A DNA stretch of 64,000 bases from Capillidium heterosporum (Eukaryota; Entomophthoromycota; Entomophthoromycetes; Entomophthorales; Capillidiaceae). The notes below the pieces were generated by a model that worked only from the letters and a program-made list of their open reading frames with translations, was not told where the DNA came from and did no database searches. Positions within the stretch are counted from its first letter, which is position 1, and each line of letters starts with the position of its first letter. Below, piece after piece: positions 23,159-34,488 of this stretch. A program made the translations under genes and the position numbers. The DNA lies in NCBI GenBank assembly GCA_016630905.1, contig WBMQ01000003.1:2852001-2916000 (forward strand). The letters run 5' to 3'.

Positions 23159-23866
23159 ACTGGAAGGTAAATTGAGAAATAAAGCTATAGAGTACACGTT
23201 GTAAAGTTTTGGAGTGTATTCGACTTGATAAAATTTAAGGTTTTCAATATGGATATATAATTTTCAAGTTGGTTTTAATTTTGTACAGAAAGTAAAGTTT
23301 GTAACACAATATGAATACGAGTTTCAGCTTCTTTATAAGATTTAGGATCTATCATGGCTTGATAGATAAGATATTAAGTATAGTGGGGCTATGAAAGTTG
23401 GCTATAGCTTCGCTTTAGTTAGTTTTCCAAGCAAGTTATTGTCGAACCTAAAATTACAGCACTATAAATTTATGAAGCTAGGTATTACAAATATAGCTGA
23501 GATGTGAATTTAAAAGTATCAAAGCACTCATATTTAAAATAAAGTTGTCATAGTAACTGCCATCAATTCTTTGAATTTTGGCATATTGATCTGTCGTTGA
23601 CAGGACACTAAGCGATATGATTTCTTTCACAATTTTATCATTAGATTATCACTTTTTTCATATATACCTTTATGAATTTTGTGACTTTCTAACAAATTAA
23701 CATTCTGTTATAACTTAAGGCTTTGGATTTAATTCGTTAAAAAGATTTTTGTGAAAACATAGTTTCCATTCAGCTTTATTATAGAAAAAGATCAAGCATT
23801 TCCATTCCCATCTTTGCCTATGTATATTTAGTAAGAGTTTACCAACAACCTATAGAGAACATAGAT
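23159..23866. other. Intergenic
   Basis: No gene seen. Confidence 0.5.
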
Positions 23867-25089
23867 ATGATGCTTAGCCGAACCAACTTATTTATTAAGA
23901 GTACAATACCAAGACGTATACCACTCACAAAAACCTACCGTATTTATAGCACATCAAAAGAAAATGCACCTGCCCTCAAGCCTAGTTTAAGAACTTTAGA
24001 TAAGCAGCCAGTTAGTAATATTGTCAAGTAAAATGTTTTTTAATGTCTGTATTTAGGTTGGTTTCAAAAGCTGCCTAAAGTTTACAAGAATATCGAGCAA
24101 CCTGAAGGAAGTAAATTGATAAAACTAGCTATAGTAGGGGTAGCCAACGCCGGCAAGTCCAGCTTCATAAACTTGTTGACCCAGCAACCTCTAGCAACCG
24201 TAAGTTCACGACCTCAAACTACAAGAAAGCGTGTGCCCTTCATAGTCACCTTGGATGACCTGCAAGTTGTTTTGTTAGATACTCCAGGTATAACGACCAC
24301 TAAAGGTAAAGTCGAACAAGGTAAGACGAAGTTGAAGTTCAACCGAGAGCTAATGACTTCACCTTGGTCCTCTTGCCACGAAGCCGACGCTATATTGGTA
24401 ATATTCGACCTTTTCAAGCTGACACAGCTATCCACCCACGCTGAAAGTTTTCTGATAAAGCAGCTCAACGCCTTGAACTTAAAGAAGCCCATCAAAGTTA
24501 TGTTCAACAAATTGGACTTGGTTAAGCATCTTGATTTTGGAACCAAAGTCCAACCGGCTGTAAACAACTTTTTACAGCAGATTGAGGCCCCTGGTAAGGA
24601 GTTAGAACCTATACTGTTCTCTACAACAGACTCGCCCAATTTGACAGGTGTAATCGATTGGTTATACAAGAATGCTAAAGACGAGAAGTGGTTAGCACCT
24701 CGCGACGTCAACACCTTAACCAGTGACTATGATACTGTTGTTGAAGCTGTTCGAGAAGCTTACTTCAACAGGTTGAATGACGCTTTACCTTACCAATTTC
24801 AGCAAAAGAACGTGCACTGGCAGGAATTGGATGATGCCAATAACACTTTGATTGTGGAGCAGCAGATTCTACTCAAACATAAGAAGCAAGCAGTAAGTTT
24901 TAATTACTTGTATACACTATTTACTTTATTAATGTACTTTAGACCATTTTTGTGGGTAAGAATGGGAAGGTTATAAGTTCGGTCGTCCAGGAAGCTACCT
25001 TGAAGCTACGCCAGATTCTGAAGCGTAAAGTCAAGCTGTACTTGGATGTCAAGATCGTCGATTCTTTCCCAGTTGAGAGTTACAACTGA
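23867..25089 (+). CDS. Mitochondrial Era-type GTPase (ERAL1-like)
   Basis: Era/ERAL1 chaperones small-subunit rRNA during mitoribosome assembly. Three exons (23867-24014, 24057-24892, 24943-25089) give 376 residues. The first about 50 residues are basic and hydroxylated with no acids early (RTNLFIKSTIPRRIP), a mitochondrial presequence. G motifs: GVANAGKSSFIN (G1), RPQTTR with a following T (G2 region), LLDTPGI (G3), FNKLD (G4). The C-terminal KH domain contains IFVGKNGKVISSVVQEAT, the GxxG loop for RNA. Intron 1 uses donor GTAATA at 24015; the nearby GTAAAA donor would shift the frame into a stop. Intron 2 splits the KH region. The two adjacent ATGs at 23867 and 23870 are equivalent. Confidence 0.88.
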
Positions 25090-25698
25090 TAGTTGGAGTT
25101 TGTTGAAGTAGATCGACTTAATCAAGTAAGCTACTAACTTAAGTATAAGGAAGATTAAATAGAGAGCGATGAGTTAAAAGTTTAATAAAGTACTCTAAGT
25201 GAAATAGATAGCGAATTTCATTATAGCTTTATTTTGGCAAGTAGTTTTTTATAGGTATAGTGAGGTTTTTATTTTTAGATGGATAAATCCTTGCAAAGCT
25301 AGTGCCTTGAGCAAGTATTAAGAGTAAATGAATCTATTCATTATTGCAAGAAGCCTTTTAGTACTTGAAAAATATCGAGCATTGATGTGGTTATGTTTGA
25401 AATAGGTTCTATTGGATGGTATACACTACAAACAACAACTCCATGCTTTCAAATTGAGAAAGTTTTTAGTCTCTATGGAATTGCTATCGGTAGGTTAGTA
25501 AAAGTAACTGCCTTTCTTGATAGAAATGTGATTTATTATCAATTTTGTTTAGAATATCGCCGTACCTAAGGTAGATGTGAAGTAAACATTCCCAATGCTT
25601 TGAGATGGTCCATAGGAATTACTTTTTGGGAACTCCATCATGGTATGTGGACCTACGAATCACTCAATAAACACATTATAGCTTTTATGTAAGGTATT

Positions 25699-25925
25699 AA
25701 ATCTAGTAGAACACTGAGTAAATGCTGGATATCTTTTAAACTTATGGAAAGTGATCAAAGTATTTAAGGATTGGAATATTGAAGTTTGATGAGTATTAAT
25801 TCTTTGTGACCTATATCAGCTTTGGGCTTAAGACAGTCCTTTTATTTGAGGATTGAGATCTAGTAAAGTACCAAGTAAATGCAAATCATCTTTTAAACTT
25901 ATAGAAGGTGATCAAAGGCTTAAGA
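25699..25925. repeat. Diverged direct repeat, two about 70-nt units
   Basis: Units at about 25,699-25,769 and 25,857-25,925 share CTAGTA, AGTAAATGC, ATCTTTTAAACTTAT and GTGATCAAAG in the same order and spacing (roughly three quarters identical by eye). On the minus strand both read LITF-x-KFKR, so they may descend from duplicated coding sequence. Confidence 0.5.
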
Positions 25926-26487
25926 AATAAAACAACTAAAGCTTACCGAATGTTAATATGCTGTGATTTGTCAATACTGAATCTAGTCTATTTGATTTAT
26001 ATGCTGTATTGTTGTCATTACATAGGATATGAAGTACACCTATTTTTAAAGTCTTTTCTCAATTACACATACATTCTCATTTAAAAGATTAACTCGATGA
26101 TAGTAGCCAAACTTTACTTTCCACTATTAAAACCTATAATACATTGGTACTAGTTACAATATAAATATATAAACTTGTGTTGGCCTTCAACTTGTTCCAA
26201 CCCTACAAACCATAGCTTTAAGCGGTTTAGTTTACTTTGGATGGTTATAGGAGCTTTTGATCGAGGACATTCATCATAGAGTATGGATTTTACTTGTCCT
26301 TCATATTCAAATATAGGCGAAAGATGCTGAAGCATAAATCCTTATCCGACTTTAAGTCGTTGATGTTAGGTATAAGAGAGTGAGGTGATGAAGCTATTGG
26401 AAGAAGAGGCTTGAATGTGATCAACAGCTTTATATTAATAGGTTTTGATCGAAAGCGTCGCTATATAGTACTTAAGGGTCATAACCA

Positions 26488-26928
26488 GTGTTATCGAGAT
26501 TAAGGCAAGTGCTCTTTTATCCAAAGATATTAAAGGAAGAGTTTTATATCCTTACTAAGCTTATATATATACCAAAGTATCGATTAATGCTTCTTTACTC
26601 TGCCTTTGTACTTAATATCGTAGCTTTAGCACTGTCGATCATACCTGCTGTTGGTATAAAACAGGCTAAAATAATACTGTGGTTTGTATACATTGACGCT
26701 ATTGCTTTATATTATATAGAGTACAAGCAGTACCCCGCCCTTCTCAAGTTTTTCATCAAAGTTTCTGTTGAGATGGCTTTGACCTTTTGCTGGACTATTT
26801 CCATTTGGGACCAAATTCTGTGCCAATTTCATAGAATTCAGACTAGTGATCTATTCTGTTTAGATTTTATCAAGTGGAAATCAAAAACGAACCAAGTCCC
26901 GACTATCACAGTTATGACTTTTGAATAG
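26488..26928 (+). pseudogene. Possible membrane-protein fragment
   Basis: An open stretch of 146 codons has three well-formed hydrophobic segments (LLYSAFVLNIVALALSII; IILWFVYIDAIALYY; FFIKVSVEMALTFCW), the look of a four-pass MARVEL-type protein missing its end. It begins with GTG, not ATG; the first in-frame ATG is about 32 codons in. Could be one exon of an unrecognised gene or a remnant. Confidence 0.3.
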
Positions 26929-27354
26929 AAGCATCTTGATTCCTTTACTGCCGTGAGAGGTTGATATATGATTGAATCTAGATCAAAGGTTATGGAGGTT
27001 GAATATGTAAACCTTGCCAAAATAAGCTTCAATTTGCTATCAATATGTTGCTACATGGATATTGAGGGGGAATAATAGCAAGAGTTATAGCAAGCGAAGG
27101 CATAAATGAATATATTTGCATTTAATTTAAAACTACAATAAAAGTTTTGACTTTAGTATCCTTGTACTTCACCTTCACTTGTAGCTTTTACCTATTTGGT
27201 TAAGGATCTAGTCCAAACGAGCTTAAGCCTAACGCCGATACCTATAACCTAAAAATTACTAACCTGAACAAGCGATCTTAAGCCTTTCAGTATGCTTCCA
27301 TCCTAAATGACGTTCAAAGTGTGTCATAAATCATTCCTACTTCTCTATTGAAAC

Positions 27355-27555
27355 GTGCTCTTCAAGTATAACTGCGAAGCCATCAAGTGTAGCAAAGGTC
27401 CCTGTCGAGATAATTATTCCAAATATCACATGATCCATTCTGGTACTACTTTTGACAATTGCAAGAGCTGCCTCAAAAGCAAGGACTTTCACAATTCAAG
27501 GCACGAGGCATGGGCAGCCCTCAAAACGAAAGCTAGGCATATAACTGTCTTGTAA
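27355..27555 (+). other. Cys/His-rich open stretch
   Basis: 67 codons less AT-rich than the surroundings with cysteines and histidines in a zinc-like arrangement (CEAIKCSKGPC, then CKSCLKSKDFHNSRH). It has no ATG at the start and no partner exon that I could find. Function unknown; perhaps a relic. Confidence 0.2.
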
Positions 27556-28181
27556 AAAAGTTGGGGCTACTGTGAAATTGAAGTGCACTCTGGATTGCTG
27601 GGGTAGATAAGAGGGAAGCTTCCATATCAAGCTGAAAGGTAATTGAGTTTTTGGATAATAGCCGTTATAAACTCTGAGGATTGATTCTATAGGTAATAAG
27701 TTGATATATCGTTACTTTTTTGAATTTTGAAGTTGAATTGTATCTTTTATTGCATAGATATTACTTTCAAGACTGAATAAATAGCGATGGTATCGTAATT
27801 AACTTAATTTATGAGCTTAACACTTGATGTAAGCTTTTAGGCATTGCTAATCCGTCCCATACCATGTACATCGATCAGTTGGGATGTCTATCTCGTTTAA
27901 CAGTATGTTATTCGATTTCAGTTGCAAAATCGAAGTTCACTTGAATTTAATTTTACTTTTGAATGATAACCGAAGGCGACTGGATATTTAAGTTCCTGAT
28001 GCTTCTATCAAAGATGTAGGAATGCCCTTGGGCAACCTGCCTATTTGAATGGAAAATTGGATAGTTTGGTTTGCAGTTTATTGATATGTCCAACCTAAAT
28101 TCCAGCATTATACAAGTTTTCTTTATCTGATAAATACTCAAAAGAAAAACCATCGCCAAACTATTTTATTTTCCAAACAGT

Positions 28182-30048
28182 TTACTCAACCGAACTAAAG
28201 CCCGGTTGGCTCACCGAGGGCAACACTACCCCATTTTTAATTGCCAAAGTCTGTAGCACATTGAGACCAACTACAACATCCGGACGTATAGCTGGGTTGG
28301 CTTTCAGCTCGTGCAAGCGGTACAGACCTTGGGATATAAGCTTGATTGCTGACTCAGGATGATTGTGGTAGCTTTCTACTAAGAAGACGTTTGCATTGAA
28401 CAGGAATCAGTAGCTTTGCAGGCAAGTATGGCTCATCTTTTAGGTTGGCATTGTGTATGAAGGCGCTGAAACAGGAATCTCTACCCAATTCTAGATCGTA
28501 GTCACTCGGTACCAATTTGGAAAAAGGGTGGTTCAGACTTTGAGAGGAAGAATTTTGGGTGTTGGTGGTGGCCTTGTAGTGGTAGATCTTAGTTGAGAAC
28601 GTAGCTATGAATTCTTTGAAGGTCATTAAAGTGACTAAGGAGGTCAGAGTAGATAGATTTCGATCCAAAGCTGTGATACCTAGTCGCCTAATGTCCTTTT
28701 TCAACTTGTAAATATAGATTAGAGTATCAACTGCTACATCTTTTAACTGATTCCGTAGCTGGTTTATGTATTGAGATGCCTTGCCTTTATCAACTTTACC
28801 ACTATTACCGATATAAAATAAATGGAAGTAGTACTGAAGCTTGTGCATAATGAAGCTGTTGCTGTATCTCAAATATCCTATAAGTAGTATCCCAATTTCC
28901 TCAACCTTCTCTTCGATTTCGAATAGCTTAAAAGATCTATTTGGATCTATAGAAGTGTAGAGCGCCCCAAAATCCCAGCTGTAGTGGTCGTCGTTTATGA
29001 GTAAGTTGGTGTCAGAAGATTCATAGAGAGTTAGAGCCATGGTAAAAGCCATGAAGCGTTCGATTAGGACGTCCCTACTGAACTTACATCGTGGAGAGTG
29101 CAAGTGTAAGCCTAGCTGATAGGTTAAAGGTAGGATATTGTTGGATAAATGGATGGGTAGCAGCATTTTGAATCTTAGGCTACATAGGTTCAAGATACAC
29201 AGTGCCTGAACCAGCGCCAAAGTAGGTTTCCTCAGTTGAGTCATTAACGCCCTTTCTAGGTAACTTTTTACGACCTTGACTAAGGTGCTCACCAGATCTC
29301 TCTCCTCCAAGAAGGCTGCACCACAGAGCCACACAGCATATTTTAAAAAGAGAGGTCGCTCAACAGCAAAGAATCTTTGTTTTGTGAACAATCCGGGGTA
29401 GACCTTGTAGTTTTTGAAATAAGCGTCACAAGCTTCGATATAGATGGCGTAGTTAGTACCTAGGAGCATATGTTCGAGGTTGAAGGTGGGAGTTGGTAGT
29501 GGGATCTCCTTAGTACTATGTCCGAGTTTTTTATACAACATGGTGACGCATAGTGTTGGTTTCATCTTGTACAAGATTATGAAATCTTCCCAGTCCAAGT
29601 CCGAAGTCACTAGCTTGTTGTTCGGCACTAACCCTATGTTGAGTAACAGCATTTTAAAGTTGGGTATCTTAAGCTCGGTAAAGTTGAATTTGGGTTGATA
29701 GTGGGTTAGTGTACTGGTCGAGATAGGCTTATATGTTTGAGGGTTGATGTTGGGTTTGGCTATTTTATCCTCCTCATCCGACATTTTGTTGATGTTAAGT
29801 TTGTTTTTAGATGAAATGTGGTTAGATTGGGGACTTCTATCTATGACATGCATCTGTTTCAAAAGATTGGTGTGGCCTGCCATATTTCGCTTCACCTTCA
29901 GTTTGCGGTTTGTCACACATATCAAACCTTTCAATACACATCGGCCACAGGGCTCCTTCTTATCGCATTTACGTTTTGCTATAGAGCAGTTATCGCAGGC
30001 TTGGCGTAGGTAATCGGCACCACTTATTGAATTGAAGTCTTTAGACAT
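28182..30048 (-). CDS. Zn(II)2Cys6 transcription factor with out-of-frame tail
   Basis: Fungal DNA-binding regulator. Residues about 17-44 hold the binuclear zinc cluster C-x2-C-x6-C-x5-C-x2-C-x6-C (CDNCSIAKRKC .. CGRCVLKGLIC). The rest is a long helical fungal-TF middle domain. The frame opened at ATG 30048 runs 564 codons to a stop at 28354. A further 68 coding-like codons follow immediately in the +1 frame (contains FLVESYHNHPESAIKL) to TAA 28182. The decayed copy at 33.1-33.5 kb preserves SYHNH with only synonymous changes, so this tail is probably genuine protein. Either one extra base lies near 28.40 kb (after codons ATT CCT), or a 106-nt intron (28379-28484) is spliced. The intron is less likely, because protein-level similarity to the relic runs through it. 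Target genes unknown. Confidence 0.8.
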
Positions 30049-31144
30049 GGTATTTGTCGACGATATTTAAAAAGAATAGACTTTTGAACCTGGAAGGTAC
30101 ATCTATTTATTTGTAAAAATGTTTCGGTAAGCTTAGCTTAGCTACACTTTCGATGTATCCCTTATTTAAAGATAAATGTCTCCAAGGTCTAATTTGATGC
30201 CAGTGTCTTGAGGTTATTACTCCATTCAGTATCCATCCGTTATCCAAATTCCATCTTGATGCTTATTTAGGGACTGATTAGGAATACTCGATGGAAGTTT
30301 ACATTTGTTTGTAAGCAAATTTTGGATATCTGCTGAGTAACTGGCAGGGTAACTTCCAGAAACGTGCTTGAATATATTGGATAACGGGTCAATTTAGAGA
30401 TCCAATAGATACATGTTCTGTATATATCAGACCGAGCTTTTATAGCAGATATATATACATGGCTATTAAGTAGTTTTTTGAACATTTAGTTATGGCGCGG
30501 TGAATAAGCTTGTCCAAGGAATTTTACAATCTCGAAGTTGCCCCGTAGGATGCCTGCTTCCCTTTACCTACAAAATTCCGAGTAGTTTAATAACAGGGAC
30601 GGTCCGATTTCTAATTAGGGAAGGTATAAATATAATCCGAACTTAAACTTTTGTATCTCCAATGAGATTTATGAAATCAACAAGTTATCATAGATTCACA
30701 CAGTCAACACAAGCTCTTGTCGCTTACTAATGCATTAAGGTCTTTTATAAGCTTGGCTACCCTTTGCGTCTAAAGTTTAGCTTGGTGAATACTGTTGCTA
30801 CAATCTCCAAACTAAGTGCTTATTAATCTCTAAAGGATCCAAAAGTATATTGCCAAGGTATCCAGCCTGATTAGTGGATAAACAGTTATTTCTAAAGAAT
30901 ATTCCATCACTCTTAAAATTTGATAGTATCTGCATATATAAATAGATAGTATTCAATTAAAACATTGTTTTTAGGTGCACGTATTATAAAACTTGTTTAA
31001 ATAGAAGGTAATAAAGTACCAGCCCAAGTGAAATTGTAAAACTTTGTAAGTAAAGAATATCTTTCAAATCCAAACTAGTTTACTTAGTAAATGCTCATAA
31101 TATGAGTTACATCCTACATTCAACCCCTTTACCTTCCCTCCCAC
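30049..31144. other. Intergenic
   Basis: Nothing seen apart from promoter and 3' flanks of the neighbouring minus-strand genes. Confidence 0.5.
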
Positions 31145-32020
31145 CTACTTGGAATCACCACTTTCAATCTCCTGGAAAGCCTTATCGATCTCCACCAATT
31201 CGATCCGCACCTTGAAAAAGACAACTTCCTCGATGAAATTGCCTTGGTCATCGTAGACTTTGCCTTTACACACATAGTCCAACGGCTGGTTATCCCAAAA
31301 TTGCATGACGTTAACGGTAAAAAAAGGCAACTTGATGCCACGGTTGTTGAAATCTAGGTACTCGTTGAAGAAGTCGCCTTCAACCAACGTATCCTTGTAG
31401 ATTTTGACACTGTCCAATTTGCGTTTGGTTGACAATTGTCTACGTCGAGTTGAAGAATCTCCAAGTCGGAAGTTTAAGCTAGTACAATCTTCCTCTACTT
31501 TTTTTAAAGCACTTTCTTCATCCTGTGATTCTTTTGCAACTGCATTTAAATTGATAGTTCGATTGCTATGGACACTCAGCTTGTTGAAGGTGCCCAACAT
31601 TGGTGAGAACCCACTTGGCTTATCGGAAAATAGATCCAACTCGAGACCGGGATCGAACGTACTTAGAAAACTGGTAGCTGCCGAGACGAGTATTGGGAGC
31701 CGTAGTTTTTTGTCGAATTGATTACCAAATATGATATCACTACCTTTGAAGCCGGACCCTTTAGTGTTGATGAAATTACCCTGGAATTCGATAGAGTACT
31801 GGTAATTGTTCCCTTGAAAGTAGGGGGAACTAGGGTTCAAAGTCAATTTGGTTTTGGGATCTACTGGTAATCCATCGTAGTTATTGACCCGAACTTTGAG
31901 TAGACCTTGAAAGTTGGCATTGGTAACGATGGTGGGTCTACTTGCATCATTGACGTAAATGGATTGAGGGTTGAGCTGGGAACTCAATTCTAGGATTCGG
32001 AGGATGAATGTGTCTCGCAT
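31145..32020 (-). CDS. UPF0590 (DUF1769) family protein, copy 1
   Basis: Intronless 291-codon ORF. The family signature is present: FKGSDIIFGNQFDKKLRLP, then FDPGLELDLFSDKPSGFSPML, followed by the C-terminal VYDDQGNFIEEVVFF block, matching the fungal DUF1769/UPF0590 pattern (GSDLLFGN .. DPGLxxDxxxDKP). Biochemical function of the family is unknown. The residues after about 165 are a Lys/Glu/Arg-rich linker. A paralogue of the same length class lies 2.5 kb away at 34489-35403, same strand; the two are roughly two-thirds identical by eye, with the N-terminal 120 residues best kept. ATG 32020 starts MRDTF, mirrored by MRDNF in the paralogue. Confidence 0.85.
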   Translation of the reverse strand: MRDTFILRILELSSQLNPQSIYVNDASRPTIVTNANFQGLLKVRVNNYDGLPVDPKTKLTLNPSSPYFQGNNYQYSIEFQGNFINTKGSGFKGSDIIFGNQFDKKLRLPILVSAATSFLSTFDPGLELDLFSDKPSGFSPMLGTFNKLSVHSNRTINLNAVAKESQDEESALKKVEEDCTSLNFRLGDSSTRRRQLSTKRKLDSVKIYKDTLVEGDFFNEYLDFNNRGIKLPFFTVNVMQFWDNQPLDYVCKGKVYDDQGNFIEEVVFFKVRIELVEIDKAFQEIESGDSK

Positions 32021-32713
32021 AATCGTTCAAATCCACCTAGTATTTATAATAGTAGAGTAAAAATGGTTGAAGCACTTGTACGATGTGATGAGAGTAAAAA
32101 ACCAAGCGCTACTTTGATGACCAAAATAAAATAAGCTAAATATAATTACGATAGAAGGATCAGATGTACCTTTATATAGGTATAGAAACCCTGATGCATC
32201 GATAAATTGAGATCGTAAGTTATCAGCCTGGAACTAATATTAAACTGACCAATATATTCGAAGCTAATGTTCAGGAATTTTACAATAGCTTCCATAGTTG
32301 TATTTGTATAAAACTATATATTTTTCGAACACCTTTTACGTCTTTATATTTGGTCGTATGGGGTTCAGCATATATAATTTCCAAAAAGAAGTGCTAAACT
32401 GGAGGAAAATTGACATACATTGAGCAAATAAGATCGCTAGAAACATTACCAAGTTCTACTCTAATATGCTGGAAGTTGTTAAATTGGATAGTCAATCCTG
32501 GAGAACAAAATTTTACGTGTTATTGGAGAAAAGATAGTTCGGTTATATTTTACGCCCAGGAACTTCAGATTTCTTGAGGAAGTTAGGCTTGTGTAAACTT
32601 TCCTAGCTCGTCAATAAATTCACGAAGAGTATGTCATTTATAGTCACAGTCAATAGGTCTGTGAATTGCCGCCTTTTTTATATATTAGCATATGAAATTA
32701 GCAGTTTGCAGAT

Positions 32714-33547
32714 TTATTGGGCTTGACTGTATGACAAAAAGGGAGTGTAAGTGGCTGAGCTGGTCGTTTTCAGCTTTCTCCGACATGCACTTGTTTTAGT
32801 ATCATAGTATTGAATGTTGCAACTTTTTTCAAATTTACGATCGATCACCACAAGGTTTAACGATAAATTGACACACATAGTAAACGCCATGTTCAAAATT
32901 GGACAAAACTTGATATTGGTTCCATTTAGATGCAAATCTTTTACTTTTTGAACTTTATAGAAATATAGTTTGTCCTTACAAGTTAACAAAGCTTATCCTT
33001 TCAAAAATAGATGCCTTTTTACCTAAAGAAATTCTGGCTGTTAGTGATGGCATTATCCTATTTCTAGTTTCCAAAAATGTGCACCATTTGTATACCAGCT
33101 ACGACGTTCAAGTGTACAGCTGACTTAGCCTTTCCAACCTTGCACTATAATATGCATAGCCTGCTAAGTGTGGTTATGATAGCTCTTAATTAAAGGACTA
33201 AATTGTTGAAGTGTATCACAAATTTTGCAGAGGTAGGGCTTTCCTTGGGGTTGGTGTTGTGACGCAAAGTGCTGTAGCAGGAATTCTTCCACAATTTGAC
33301 AGCATAAGCGCTTGGTTCAAGTTTGAGAAAAATGATTCCGAATTCTAGATAGAGGACTTTATTTGCTAGTAATAGGACCTGATGTATTCCATTCTACCTT
33401 CAGTTACCAGCTCGTTAAGTTTACCATATCTTTTGATTTAAATGATTAAAAGGCTTCTCGTCACATTTTTGCTTTGATATATAGCGGTTATCATAGATTT
33501 GGTATAAATAGCCCATACTATTTATCAAGTTCAAGTCTTTGAATATG
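32714..33547 (-). pseudogene. Decayed, rearranged copy of the Zn2Cys6 regulator
   Basis: Three pieces match the regulator at 28.2-30.0 kb. (a) About 33445-33547 aligns with its first 35 codons (FKDLN for SKDFN, YDNRYISKQKCDEKP for CDNCSIAKRKCDKKE), but the ATG has become ATA and two zinc ligands are lost. (b) About 33137-33333 aligns with its C-terminus (KLEPSAY for KLVPSDY, NSCYS for DSCFS, then SYHNH). (c) 32714-32989 aligns with the middle domain (LHL .. KF .. MAFTM). On the minus strand the order is N-terminal, C-terminal, middle, so it is internally deleted and rearranged. Stops interrupt all pieces. The rest of 32.0-34.5 kb shows nothing more. Confidence 0.6.
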
Positions 33548-34488
33548 GTAGTTTATTTAGTACCAATACTTAGGACAAAGAATGCTTTGGAAAGAAATAT
33601 CACTTCTACTCATCTAGTTGGGATGCCCTAATAAATTTATTTTATCTTACATCTAATCTAGCACTTGCTTTATAATAATTATCACAGGGATTTAATTGAT
33701 ATTGATGTTAATCTGCTTTCATATTCAAACTCTAACATATGTTTAGTTTTCATTTGGTTTAAATTATTTATCGATGAGAAATTTATATTAAAGCCTTATA
33801 TATTAGCAAGTTTATTGAGCACTTGTTAAATATTAGAAGTATCTCCTGATAATTTACTCAAATAAAAATAGTAAGATAAGTTAGAGCTTTGATGAGTTTG
33901 TAGACTCACATAGGTTAAACTAAATTCTATTAGCAGACAGGTAAATAAAAATGATTTTAAATGCATTGCTATGAAACAATTAATAAACTTTTCAAAAAGC
34001 TCTACAACCTCCAAATTAATCAGTAGGATGATTTACTTTTCTTCATCTTTTTAAAAAGTTTAGAATAGCACTGTAAAAGACGCTCTAATTCTTAATTAAA
34101 GGTGCCAAGGAAACGCTAATCATATCAAAGCTAGAAATTGGATGCCTTCGTTAGGATTTATAATATAGGATAAAGTAGCATAATGCAGTGTCGCTAAAAT
34201 ATAAAAAGGTTGTGAGCTATATGTGCACCGTTTTGGAGCAGCTTAATCTTACAACATTTATCAAAAATCTAGTTAATCGATTAGTATAGTTAGATATATA
34301 CTATAGTTAGAATTTCTAACTTGATTCAGTAATATAATTGTTAAATCAAAGTAGTATACATTTTAAATTACAAACCAAAACTATTAAATATAGAATGGTC
34401 TAATATCAAACAAACGAAATAGAGCATGTATAAAGAAATCATTACCTTTGAGATTTAGACTACATGATAAAGTACTTTAATCTAAAAT

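Larger units (their letters stand above)
25090..28181. other. Gene-poor interval with relics
   Basis: 3.1 kb without a convincing gene. It holds a diverged direct repeat (25.70/25.86 kb) and two isolated open stretches listed separately. Confidence 0.45.

Noticed and set aside
28379-28484. 106-nt intron joining the regulator to its tail
   Set aside because: GTAGAG donor, CTGAT branch and CTTCTTAG acceptor are plausible and the phase works. However, it is about twice the size of other introns, and the protein similarity between the intact gene and its relic continues through the segment. Kept as the second choice.
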